Assembly: GCA_016840285.1 (NCBI GenBank)
Contig: JAEOSR010000038.1
Location: 1-64,000 of the forward strand
Source of the DNA: Candidatus Hodarchaeota archaeon
GTDB taxonomy: Archaea > Asgardarchaeota > Heimdallarchaeia > Hodarchaeales > Hodarchaeaceae
Direction: 5' to 3'
DNA length: 64,000 bases
Made by a program: the position numbers and the translations under genes. Position 1 is the first letter of the stretch. Every line of letters starts with the position of its first letter. A model generated the notes under the pieces. The model was not told where the DNA came from. It did no database searches and saw only the letters and a list, made by a program, of their open reading frames with translations. Positions 8,460 to 16,834 of this stretch are shown here, piece after piece.

Positions 8460-9236
8460 ATGCCGAATCAATCATTATCTCTCCCTCCATTGAATGTAGA
8501 AAAGGGTTTTCAGATAATTGGCAGTACCGTGTTAATACTGGTTACAAGCATTCTTTTTCTTCAAGGTTTAAGTTCTAATATTAAACCTGAATTACCTTTA
8601 ACAGAACAAAAAGGACTTCTTAGTTTTTTAATCACGTTTTTAGTAATATTACTCATTATCATCACATTCACAGTCATTATAGCAAGGTTTTATCGCTTAA
8701 AATATAAAAATTTATATTATAGTAATACTAATACCTTATTTCCGTCGAATGAAGTTGAATTTCGGAAAGTTGTTCGGAATAAAATTGTTATTGGATTAGA
8801 AAACATCCAAAATACCCCCATTTTAGAATTTCAAGATATTAATCTTCTTACTAATCCCTCTACACCGAAAACAATGTTAGATTTTTTCCCATTGGAGATT
8901 AAACAAGAATTACAAACAAAAATTAGAAGTAACACAATATTTACTTTAATTGAAATCGCGTATCAGGATCCCACTGAAACTAACCCAACAAAGCTCTCTA
9001 AAAGTCTTAATGTCCCTCCTTCGACCCTTTCTAGAGAGATAAAAAAATTAATTTCCTTAAATTACCTAGAAACATGTTTGTCAGACGTTGTTATGTTAGA
9101 TACGCGATTGAAGAACTTCAAAATTACAGAAAAGGGATTTATTTTCCTTATGAATTTGAAAAATGCACTTAATATTACAATAGCCCATCTGAAAGAAAGA
9201 AATAATCAACAAAGTACCGATATGACAATATTATAA
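8460..9236 (+). CDS. membrane-anchored winged-helix protein
   Basis: Two membrane helices near the N-terminus (FQIIGSTVLILVTSILFL and FLITFLVILLIIITFTVIIA) form a hairpin, followed by a linker and a C-terminal winged helix: TIFTLIEIAYQDPTETNPTK, LSKSLNVPPSTLSREIKKLI with the helix-turn-helix, and a wing DTRLKNFKITEKGF. The layout suggests a DNA-binding protein held at the membrane, or a membrane sensor using the winged helix for protein contact. I take ATG 8460 as start; GTG 8448 is in frame but neither has a strong ribosome site. Ligand and target genes are unknown. Confidence 0.7.
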   Translation: MPNQSLSLPPLNVEKGFQIIGSTVLILVTSILFLQGLSSNIKPELPLTEQKGLLSFLITFLVILLIIITFTVIIARFYRLKYKNLYYSNTNTLFPSNEVEFRKVVRNKIVIGLENIQNTPILEFQDINLLTNPSTPKTMLDFFPLEIKQELQTKIRSNTIFTLIEIAYQDPTETNPTKLSKSLNVPPSTLSREIKKLISLNYLETCLSDVVMLDTRLKNFKITEKGFIFLMNLKNALNITIAHLKERNNQQSTDMTIL

Positions 9237-9364
9237 GATATCAAGGTTATTTTATTTTTTGTTAGGAGGATGTAATAAATTTATTTGTGATTGATCAGAA
9301 TAAATTCATGAAATATTGATATTGAATTTTCTATTGGTAATCCTATATTATTTAGCCGCACTAA

Positions 9365-9388
9365 GATCCTTCCATTTTTGGAAGGGTC
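9365..9388. promoter_or_regulatory. 10-bp hairpin upstream of the LVIVD gene
   Basis: GATCCTTCCA and TGGAAGGGTC form a 10-pair stem with one G-T pair and a TTTT loop. It could end transcription of the upstream gene or act in the leader of the next one. Confidence 0.4.
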
Positions 9389-9422
9389 TAAAACATTAAA
9401 TTGAGAGCAAAATACAGGACTC

Positions 9423-9449
9423 CCATCAATCTACCAAACTGATTGATGG
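9423..9449. promoter_or_regulatory. 9-bp inverted repeat over the LVIVD start codons
   Basis: CCATCAATC (9423-9431) and GATTGATGG (9441-9449) pair perfectly across a 9-base loop. The right arm contains the TTG (9443) and ATG (9446) starts of the next gene, so in RNA the stem would hide them. A GTG at 9458 would remain free and may be the real start. Confidence 0.45.
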
Positions 9450-10525
9450 TGGTTCATGTGAATAAACTTCTCATTAGTGGAACTCTAAAAATAATTTTTG
9501 TTTTGGTTCTTGTAATTCTAATCTTTCTGGATATTGTGGTTGTCTTCTTTTTACCACGAGTTGGTTTAGGGGGTCATGTAGCGTATAGTGTGTGTGTTGA
9601 AGGTAATCATGCCTATGTGACAGGTAATAATGGAGTTACTATTTTAAATATTGAGGATCCCACTCACCCAGATGTGAACAGTGCTTTTCCGATAAATGAT
9701 GGAGCTTTTGGGGTTACCATTGAAAATGAAGCAGCTTATATCGCTAGTGATGGTGATGGATTTATCATTGCCAATGTGAGTAATCCTGTTCATCCAACAC
9801 TAATTGGGAAATCAGGTAGGGGAGGTTCATTTGAATTATGTATTAATAATTCCATAGCTTATGTTACCGATTATGGCTGGGGATTAAGGATTTACAATTA
9901 TTCCAATCCTTATTCACCTGTGGAAATTGGTTCTTACTCCGATGGAGGTATGGCATCAGGAGTTGTTGTTTATGGAGACATTCTTTACTTGGGAGACCCT
10001 AATTTTGGACTTAAGGTTATCAATGTAAGTGATCCTACCTCCCCCAACCGAATTAGCCTGGTGGGTGGAACTGGTGGAATTATGGATGTTTATCGCCATA
10101 ACAATTTGCTCTTTTTAGCTTGTCATGCAAATGGGGTTAAAATATTGGATATTTCATCACAAATACCCATTTTGATTGGTAGTTTTACCAAATCTGAAGG
10201 AGAAGCGTATGGTGTTTCTGGTAATACCACCCATCTCTACGTTGCTGATCTCCAATTAGGAGCCTTTTTATTGAATATCACGGATCCCTCCCAACCTACT
10301 GAACTAACATCCTACAGTAATGCTGTACCACATGATATTTATTTTGATGGTATTAATATTTATCTTGCAGATCAAGACAAGCGATTGATCATTCTTGATG
10401 AACATTTAAAACCCTTATATACTGGTTTTCCTCGTGATTTAAGTCTACAGCTATTTTTAATTGGAGTTACCCTTGTTGTTGGATTAATTCTTCCTCTCTA
10501 TTGGTACAGGAGAAACAAAGAATAG
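9443..10525 (+). CDS. surface LVIVD-repeat beta-propeller protein
   Basis: 360 residues. A membrane helix (LKIIFVLVLVILIFLDIVVV) precedes about six to seven repeats of the LVIVD type, each reading like 'AYVTGNNGVTILNIEDPTHP' or 'LYLGDPNFGLKVINVSDPTS', followed by a C-terminal helix SLQLFLIGVTLVVGLILPLY and a basic end YRRNKE. LVIVD repeats form bacterial and archaeal cell-surface beta-propellers. The protein is probably anchored by both ends with the propeller outside. No enzyme motif is present, so binding or adhesion is likely. Start is uncertain (TTG 9443, ATG 9446 or GTG 9458) because of the inverted repeat over it. Confidence 0.8.
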   Translation: MMVVHVNKLLISGTLKIIFVLVLVILIFLDIVVVFFLPRVGLGGHVAYSVCVEGNHAYVTGNNGVTILNIEDPTHPDVNSAFPINDGAFGVTIENEAAYIASDGDGFIIANVSNPVHPTLIGKSGRGGSFELCINNSIAYVTDYGWGLRIYNYSNPYSPVEIGSYSDGGMASGVVVYGDILYLGDPNFGLKVINVSDPTSPNRISLVGGTGGIMDVYRHNNLLFLACHANGVKILDISSQIPILIGSFTKSEGEAYGVSGNTTHLYVADLQLGAFLLNITDPSQPTELTSYSNAVPHDIYFDGINIYLADQDKRLIILDEHLKPLYTGFPRDLSLQLFLIGVTLVVGLILPLYWYRRNKE

Positions 10526-10527
10526 AG

Positions 10528-10770
10528 TTAACTAGAATTTTCTGAGCAGAGGTTCATTTCATCCATCCTTGGAAGAACTTGGAATTCTAATCCAATAATG
10601 AGATTTGAAACTAGTCCTGTTTTAACAATATACAAAACAATGTTAAAGGGTACAATCGTCCAGAATATGAGGATATAAAATTTAACTTTTGGTCTTTCTA
10701 TTGAATAATAGAGTAACATTCTCCGAATAATGGTTGAAATTGCTAAAAATCCTAGAAAATTGGGGCCAGT
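10528..10770 (-). pseudogene. remnant of a small membrane protein
   Basis: The minus-strand frame from 10770 to 10528 stays open and looks coding: GPNFLGFLAISTIIRRMLLY, a second helix FYILIFWTIVPFNIVLYIVK, and a third LVSNLIIGLEF. It opens directly behind a TAG, with no start codon before an internal ATG at 10719. It is probably the C-terminal part of a lost membrane protein; a short live protein starting at 10719 (63 residues) is possible. Confidence 0.35.
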
Positions 10771-10878
10771 CTACTGATTATCTGAAATTGCTATTTTTTT
10801 TTGGAATTTGATTCAGCAAGAAAAAGATTAATCGATATAACATCTTACAAAAATGCCGATATTCATGATGTCTAGTTG

Positions 10879-12306
10879 TTATTGAGAATAATGACTAAAA
10901 AAATTGAGCAAGTAGTACATAGCGACTTGTCCTGCTGGAGTTTGTAAGATATTGTCAAAAGCATGATTTGCCCAAGGTATTTCAAGGTACAAATTTGTGA
11001 TATCATACTTATTTAATGCTTCATATAATAAGCGAGAATTTTTTACTGAAACTAATGAATCTAAACTCCCTGCTGCAAGAAATGTAGGAGGTAAGTTGGA
11101 GTTGTTCACATAATTGAGGGGGGAAACGCTTTGAATAGGAAAAGACTCTCCATTCTCATCAGTACCAGCTAATCGGGCGGAGGCAGGGCCTAACTCTGTA
11201 ATCCCATACATAGAAGCAACCCCTTGGACTTCTAAATCTAGAACAGTATAAATACTTGGATATTCAGGCACTAAAGTCCTGTTTGAACTATACGCGGCCA
11301 ACAATCCTAGATGCGCTCCTGCTGAACGACCAAACAGAAATGTCAGATTAGAATTACCATTATAGTGAAAAGCATTACTTTTAGCATATACCACGGCATC
11401 CCGTACATCAGTTACCATTTCTAAAATATTAGCAGAAGGGAATAATCGGTAATTAATGGTAAAAACTGTAAAACCATGGGCTACAAAAAACCTTGAAACA
11501 AACTGGATAGGTTTATCATTTTTAGAGCCTGAAAACCATCCACCACCATGAATCACAATGAGAAGAGGATTCTTCTGGGTAGTATGAGAGGTGTAGTAAA
11601 CATCTAATGAACTATAATCATTGTATTGAATATCCTTTTGGATTTGAATAGAATCAAATGAAGATAAAGAATAGTCATTTAAGTAAACATCCCATGAATA
11701 TGAAACATCTAATGGAATTAGAGTTGAATTAGAATTAAATTCCTGAATTTGGGAAGAGGAGGTACGAGGCACCACTGCATAAATCTGAAGGTAGGGAATA
11801 CTTGCTACACTTATTAATGCGATAATAACAAATGGAATCAAAAGATAAATTCGCGACATATTACCAAGATTCTTATCAAGGAATCGTAAAATAGTGAGTC
11901 TAATAACGATAAATCCCAAAATCAAAAATGAGAATACGATTAACCAAAAGTTGTACTCTCTTAGCCAAAAAGCGGAAGGAGAAAAGCCCATTATAAAGAA
12001 GCTCCAACAAATAACGGCAGCTCCAACTGAGAGAGATTGCCAATGGTGGAATGGATGGGAGATTGCCTTAATTGGGGTTAAACGCTTAGTATGAATGCTC
12101 ACATGATACATCACATCGAAAAAAAGGAAAAAAAATCCAATTACGACACATACCCATAATAAATCAACATTATATGGAAATAAAAGATAACCCAGGATTT
12201 CTCTGATTATTATGGGCAAAATTAAGAAAGAAAGAAGACTTAATAGACTAATTAGGCTTATATATAAGAACAACCTTTTTTTACTCTTGTTTTTTGTCTC
12301 CTCCAT
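10879..12306 (-). CDS. membrane alpha/beta hydrolase of the HSL/BD-FAE esterase type
   Basis: 475 residues. Residues 12-175 hold about five membrane helices; residues 215-475 are an alpha/beta hydrolase. The oxyanion motif HGGGW is at 253-257, nucleophile Ser328 in FGRSAGAH, Asp416 in GSLDSLV and His448 in WANHAFD complete the triad. This HGGGW/GxSAG form is typical of hormone-sensitive-lipase-like carboxylesterases and arylformamidases acting on small or acyl esters. The membrane part should place the catalytic domain outside or at the membrane face. The family is confident, the substrate unknown. The ATG start follows no clear ribosome site. Confidence 0.85.
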   Translation of the reverse strand: MEETKNKSKKRLFLYISLISLLSLLSFLILPIIIREILGYLLFPYNVDLLWVCVVIGFFFLFFDVMYHVSIHTKRLTPIKAISHPFHHWQSLSVGAAVICWSFFIMGFSPSAFWLREYNFWLIVFSFLILGFIVIRLTILRFLDKNLGNMSRIYLLIPFVIIALISVASIPYLQIYAVVPRTSSSQIQEFNSNSTLIPLDVSYSWDVYLNDYSLSSFDSIQIQKDIQYNDYSSLDVYYTSHTTQKNPLLIVIHGGGWFSGSKNDKPIQFVSRFFVAHGFTVFTINYRLFPSANILEMVTDVRDAVVYAKSNAFHYNGNSNLTFLFGRSAGAHLGLLAAYSSNRTLVPEYPSIYTVLDLEVQGVASMYGITELGPASARLAGTDENGESFPIQSVSPLNYVNNSNLPPTFLAAGSLDSLVSVKNSRLLYEALNKYDITNLYLEIPWANHAFDNILQTPAGQVAMYYLLNFFSHYSQ

Positions 12307-12570
12307 GAGCGAAACCAGTTATTCTTGATGTGGCGCGTCCTGTTAATAAAAGAAAAGTAAGCTTTTCCGCAACAATTTCCTTTACCAAGACGGTTTTTTT
12401 CTGAATTCTACCTATCTAGGTGAATTTACAATAGTAATTTTGGAATAATACCTATAATTATTTTTGTCTCAACTTTTTTTAGCTATTTATCATTTGGTGT
12501 TAATCCAGCCATGGGCGACATTAAAGATAAGACAATATAGGATACTTAGCCTCAAAAATTGGTTATCTGC

Positions 12571-13686
12571 TTATGATAATTGAACATGAAAAAGATAGCG
12601 GCGTTTTTCACCAGTTTCCAATCGTGGTAAATCAACCTCACATTCTTCAATCCGATCTTCACATAAATCCTTGTTACCCTCTTTTTGAAAATCCTTCATC
12701 AATTCTTTGGCAATTTGAAGTTGCTTGCGCCGGATCTCTATCTCTTTATCAGTAAAATCCCAAGTTTGAAACTTTAAATTATTATTCTTTAAAATTTGCC
12801 CGATAGTGGTATTTTCTGGAAGCAGAACTTCAGGAGAATCAGTAGCAGTGCAATATTGGAAAGTAAAAAAGCCCATTTGTCCATTTGGAGGTAATATTCC
12901 TTTTATTTGACCAATTACTTTATTTAAATCATCTATATAGTGAACAGCTGCAATTCCTATCACAGTATCAACATCTATTATATTTAAAGGCAGATTATTA
13001 ATGTCTCCTACATGAAACTCCAAGTGATTTTTTTTCTTTCGAGTCCGTTCTTGAGCACGTTTAATAGCAGTGGTGGCAAAGTCAATACCAAGAACATGGG
13101 CTTGAGTAATATCAGAAATGTATTCTGCTATCTTTCCAACACCACACGCTAAGTCCAGTAGTCTGTTCCTAGAAGTAAGGTTGAGCACTTTGAGCAGTTT
13201 ATCCAATTGTACCATATCCATCATATTCGCTTGGCTCAGATCCTTTCCATAAACCTGGTGACAAAATGAAGAATAGGCTTTACTCTGATCACATCTAATA
13301 AGAGTATCACTGAATTGTTTACCAATCCGTTCTCGTCGTAATTGCTTAGCTTGTGACCTACCTAAGGGGGTCAATGTGTATTTGAGGTTTGTGTCTTTAG
13401 AGTTATCTTTTTGAATCAGATTTTTAGTACACAGCAGTTCAATTGATATCTCCCAGTCTTTAATCCAAGTTTGTTTACTAGAAGATAATCTATGAATCAA
13501 TCTTCCCCGCTTACAAATATTTTCTAGAGTAGGGGCTAATTTATCACCTAACCTGGTTTCATCGTCTTCTTCCTCCTTATTTGCAGAAGGGTACATTTCT
13601 AACGATAGACTTGCGTCTAAAATCTGTTTTTCTTCCTTAGAAAGAAGGAATTCATTTTTCTTATTCATCGTTATTCCATTTTCCAA
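12571..13686 (-). CDS. SAM-dependent methyltransferase with N-terminal winged helix
   Basis: Residues 1-125 carry a helical, winged-helix-like region ending with the basic stretch LGRSQAKQLRRERIGKQF. Residues 150-300 are a class I methyltransferase: motif I LLDLACGVGKIAEY, Asp of the next strand in HVLGIDFATTAIKRAQERT, motif IV VIGIAAVHYIDDLNK. The substrate is unknown; the N-terminal domain may recognise it or DNA. ATG 13686 and ATG at residue 7 (13668) are both possible starts. A scrap of a second copy of motif IV lies just upstream (13745-13801). Confidence 0.8.
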   Translation of the reverse strand: MENGITMNKKNEFLLSKEEKQILDASLSLEMYPSANKEEEDDETRLGDKLAPTLENICKRGRLIHRLSSSKQTWIKDWEISIELLCTKNLIQKDNSKDTNLKYTLTPLGRSQAKQLRRERIGKQFSDTLIRCDQSKAYSSFCHQVYGKDLSQANMMDMVQLDKLLKVLNLTSRNRLLDLACGVGKIAEYISDITQAHVLGIDFATTAIKRAQERTRKKKNHLEFHVGDINNLPLNIIDVDTVIGIAAVHYIDDLNKVIGQIKGILPPNGQMGFFTFQYCTATDSPEVLLPENTTIGQILKNNNLKFQTWDFTDKEIEIRRKQLQIAKELMKDFQKEGNKDLCEDRIEECEVDLPRLETGEKRRYLFHVQLS

Positions 13687-13744
13687 TTATTATTCTTAAA
13701 ACCAAGAATTTCTAGGAATCAGTTTTGGTAAATTTCCGTATAAC

Positions 13745-13801
13745 TCATGAATCTTTTTTCTCTATCTTCAAATCCTCTACATAATGAACAGCTGCAATGA
13801 C
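13745..13801 (-). pseudogene. scrap of a second methyltransferase copy
   Basis: The minus strand reads VIAAVHYVEDLKIEKKDS then TGA. The first half repeats motif IV of the neighbouring methyltransferase (IAAVHYIDDL). At DNA level 13770-13798 matches 12926-12954 at 26 of 29 bases. It suggests an old partial duplication. Confidence 0.5.
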
Positions 13802-13804
13802 TTG

Positions 13805-14971
13805 TCATCTGAGTTGATTTAGAATTTCCTGTGATAGTTGGTACTGAACTTGGGAACCCTCTTTTGACCAATTAGTTAATATCGAATGTAGGGTTTCATC
13901 CAAATTTGGAAAATCTTCTTTCATTAGATTGTTATCATGAATTTTATCTTCAATAATTTCTCGTAATGCTTGTTCTAAGATTCTTTGTGTTCTTATACTA
14001 ATCTGAGGGTCATTTAGCCACGTTTCGAGATGGGTAAAACTCTCATATGGAGAAGCTGCTATTATTTGAGCAAGTACATGCTTGAAAATCCATTCAACAT
14101 TTTCATTTTCAACCTGAAGAATTGGTTTAAGAAATCTAAGAGCTTTCACTGATTCCTTCCGTCCTGGGACTTCTATACCGTGGATTAACCAATCGATAAG
14201 GTAGGGGTCACGACTAGCAATCCATTCACGTGTTAGCGCATACATTTCTTTGGGATATTGCTTCCATGAAGAAAAAATGATAAAATCAAGGGAGCGAGTG
14301 ATCTCTTCTGCTTTTAATAGTAACAGCTGGCGGTATAGCTTTATTTTTGATCCATCTGGGATTGGATCAGCGAAATATTGCAATAAAAGGAGAAAGGGGG
14401 GTAGAACTTTTGGTATCTTCTGATATCGTTCGTAATCTAATGGAGAGAATTTTAGGTTTTTAGTGTCTAATACCTTGCTGGCAAGTTCAGCTCCCTTTTT
14501 CAGTGATGGCCAACTATTTCTTCGTTTCCAATTCATGTAGACGTTTTCAAGTGCTTCATAATCCGATTGACATATCAGTGGCAGGATTGGATTCAATTCT
14601 TGTTCAATATTTGTTTCAATCTCAGGAGTTATATCTGTTAGTTGATTATAGACAGGAAAATCTTCATTCAAGTTGAAATTAGGTATTTTAACTTCTTCAC
14701 AATTAGATAGTAACTCTAATATTTGTTTTTTTATTGAGAGTGAATCTGCTTGTATTTTGTCAACCGATGTTTGCAAAACCTCTTGGATTTTACTTATATG
14801 ATGTTCAGATAGCTTCCAATGTTTCTTTTCTTTATCCGTAACCTTTAAGGTAATGTATCCTTTCGATAACCAGATTTGAATCCTTCCTTCCCAATAAAGG
14901 TCGTTTAATAAGGCGATCCAAGATAAATCAATACTTGGTAGCTTTACAGCTTCATCTATCACTCTCTTCAC
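13805..14971 (-). CDS. uncharacterised protein coupled to a winged-helix regulator
   Basis: 388 residues, not recognised. The first ~60 residues resemble a degenerate winged helix (WIALLNDLYWEGRIQIWLSK, then GYITLKVTDKE). The rest is helical with repeated helix pairs like SSWKQYPKEMYALTREWIAS and HGIEVPGRKESVKALRFLKP, so a HEAT-like solenoid is possible. It starts at GTG 14971, which overlaps the TGA of the upstream regulator gene as GTGA, so the two are translationally coupled and probably work together. Confidence 0.65.
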   Translation of the reverse strand: MKRVIDEAVKLPSIDLSWIALLNDLYWEGRIQIWLSKGYITLKVTDKEKKHWKLSEHHISKIQEVLQTSVDKIQADSLSIKKQILELLSNCEEVKIPNFNLNEDFPVYNQLTDITPEIETNIEQELNPILPLICQSDYEALENVYMNWKRRNSWPSLKKGAELASKVLDTKNLKFSPLDYERYQKIPKVLPPFLLLLQYFADPIPDGSKIKLYRQLLLLKAEEITRSLDFIIFSSWKQYPKEMYALTREWIASRDPYLIDWLIHGIEVPGRKESVKALRFLKPILQVENENVEWIFKHVLAQIIAASPYESFTHLETWLNDPQISIRTQRILEQALREIIEDKIHDNNLMKEDFPNLDETLHSILTNWSKEGSQVQYQLSQEILNQLR

Positions 14972-15399
14972 TCAATATTATTTCTTTTCATTTGCTCTTC
15001 AAGTGTTTGCTTTAGTTTACTAATAAATTCTCTTCTTTTCATATCATCCCAATCAGATGATAAGATTCCCTCTTTTTCAAGTTGATTAATTGTTCCATCC
15101 AATATTTGGTCAACTAAACTTTTGGTATTTTCTTCAAGAGATAAATAACTTAAAAGAGCTTGCTTTCCTTCTGAAGTAATTCTCACGTACGTGTATTTCC
15201 CTCTTCTGGACCTTTTTATTAGTCCATCTCGTTCTAAATCAAGTAATGCAAGATATAATCCTTTCTTAGATATCTTCAAGCTTTCCATTAATTTACCAAA
15301 TGTCAAATTATTACTTCGAGTTAACAGCTCAAGGATTGGTATTCCTATTGATCTTCGTTCTAAGCTTAACCAAGTGTTTGAAGAGTTTTCAGATGACAT
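14968..15399 (-). CDS. winged-helix transcriptional regulator (PadR/MarR-like)
   Basis: 143 residues. Residues 12-85 are a winged helix: RSIGIPILELLTRSNNLTF, recognition region LKISKKGLYLALLDLERDGL, wing KRSRRGKYTYVRITSEGKQA. A C-terminal helical part (about 90-143) is likely the dimer interface. It is first in a two-gene unit with the 388-residue protein. Effector and targets are unknown. Confidence 0.8.
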   Translation of the reverse strand: MSSENSSNTWLSLERRSIGIPILELLTRSNNLTFGKLMESLKISKKGLYLALLDLERDGLIKRSRRGKYTYVRITSEGKQALLSYLSLEENTKSLVDQILDGTINQLEKEGILSSDWDDMKRREFISKLKQTLEEQMKRNNIE

Positions 15400-15470
15400 A
15401 AAGAAACCTATATTCCAACTTACTCTGAATAAAAAAAGAATAAAACTAGTAGTAATTCTTATAATAAGGA

Positions 15471-15977
15471 TTAGGTTTGAATTGAACTGAGCTCACTTAA
15501 GAAGTACTCCTTGTCCTCTTTCTTTTTAATCTTTTCCGCAGCTTCTTTTGCTAAAGATAGATGCTTCTCAAGCTCTTGCTTTTTGTCAGGTTGAAGCGAG
15601 AACGCTCGGGCCATTGCTTCATAACCAAAAGCAAGATCAAAATCACCAATCTTATTATTTAAACACATATTTAGTGTTTTTTCTGCATAAAACAACGCTT
15701 CATGAGGCATGTTAAGAAGAGAGTAAACCCGTGAAATAATCTGATCACCTCGAGCATGATTTACAGGTCCAGTTTCAGGGTATTTTCCAGAGTTTATCAC
15801 GATTATCCAATGATACCTCGAGGCATGCGCAGAATGGATCATTTCTTCATTTTCTTCTGGTGTACGTTTATCACCTTTATCTATTAGATCCCATGTATGG
15901 TTAAACAGCTGTGCAGCCATTTTTCTATGCCACTTCAAATCTTCTGGTATGTCAGAATCTTCTTTTTTTTCAGTCAT
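15471..15977 (-). CDS. small TPR-like helical protein
   Basis: 168 residues, all-helical. Recognisable segments are EEMIHSAHASRYHWIIVINS, HARGDQIISRVYSLLNMPHE and ALFYAEKTLNMCLNN followed by FDLAFGYEAMARAFSL, which read as three to four tetratricopeptide-type helix pairs. Proteins of this pattern with the HASRYHW box occur widely in bacteria and archaea without an assigned function. The ATG is backed by AGGTGA seven bases upstream. It is transcribed alone. Confidence 0.7.
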   Translation of the reverse strand: MTEKKEDSDIPEDLKWHRKMAAQLFNHTWDLIDKGDKRTPEENEEMIHSAHASRYHWIIVINSGKYPETGPVNHARGDQIISRVYSLLNMPHEALFYAEKTLNMCLNNKIGDFDLAFGYEAMARAFSLQPDKKQELEKHLSLAKEAAEKIKKKEDKEYFLSELSSIQT

Positions 15978-16330
15978 ACTTTTTTCACCTATTAATTAAT
16001 TTTATTAACTGTAGGGGTTCTCATTTCACTTCTCTTGATAGTCACGTTACACCTAAGTACCCCCTTATATTCATTACCCCTAAGTACCCCATAACTACAA
16101 AATCACTTGTTATTACAGATTATTGCACTTGTTTTGGGAAAAAAAAGCTCGTGATATTTGAGAACGACCAACCTTTTATGACAAATTAATTTAGAATTTA
16201 AACCTGCCTACTATTCTCTTACTCTTGTGTCTGTTTCACGAATAAGTCATAAAATTGAAGTAGTAAAATATATTAGATAGTAGTCTAGAAAATAATAACT
16301 AGTTTTCTTCTCTTTACATGAGGTGGAAAA
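15978..16330. promoter_or_regulatory. divergent intergenic region with a 12-bp direct repeat
   Basis: Between the TPR-like gene (minus) and MscL (plus). CCTAAGTACCCC occurs at 16052-16063 and again at 16079-16090, 27 bases apart. It looks like a pair of protein-binding sites; the factor is unknown. No gene is convincing here. Confidence 0.35.
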
Positions 16331-16660
16331 ATGACGATAGAGACTGAAGAAAAACCAAAAAATCTATTACAAGAGTTTAAAGAATTTCTCAAGAATTATA
16401 AAGTTTTGGGATTAGCTGTAGCTTTCATTATGGCCATCTATTTAGGTGCTCTCGTTCAAGCACTTGTTAAGGATCTCATCATGCCCACCTTCGAACTCAT
16501 TCCAGGAGCAACGGATATCCCTTGGAACCAGATGGCTTTTTCAATTGGTAATGCTGAGTTCCTAATAGGCCACTTCCTTGGAGAATTGGTTACGTTCATC
16601 ATAATAGCGTTTGTTATATTTCTTATCGTGAAACTAGCTTCAAGATACGACATTGATTAA
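16331..16660 (+). CDS. mscL: MscL-type large-conductance mechanosensitive channel
   Basis: 109 residues, slightly shorter than bacterial MscL. The N-terminal amphipathic helix and TM1 read EFKEFLKNYKVLGLAVAFIM then ALVQALVKDLIMP, the characteristic MscL signature; TM2 is FLIGHFLGELVTFIIIAFVI followed by FLIVKLASRYDID. The usual cytoplasmic helix bundle at the C-terminus is lacking. MscL opens on membrane tension and releases solutes after osmotic down-shock. A strong GAGGTGG ribosome site precedes the ATG. It stands alone. Confidence 0.9.
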   Translation: MTIETEEKPKNLLQEFKEFLKNYKVLGLAVAFIMAIYLGALVQALVKDLIMPTFELIPGATDIPWNQMAFSIGNAEFLIGHFLGELVTFIIIAFVIFLIVKLASRYDID

Positions 16661-16834
16661 CTCCTTGAGGCATCAATCTTGTTGGGAACGCTCACATTAA
16701 TATCTCTAATGCCCTGAACTTATTAAGAACTTTCATTAAATTAGAATTCTTAAAAAAAAGAAAAGAGAAAAGAAAAGTTTTGGTTAACTTCTAAGTGATA
16801 TTCTCACCAATACATGGGCAATTAGTAGTAGAAA

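Noticed and set aside
15911..16189. 92-residue plus-strand ORF
   Set aside because: Overlaps the antisense start of the TPR-like gene and contains the direct repeats; no coding character.
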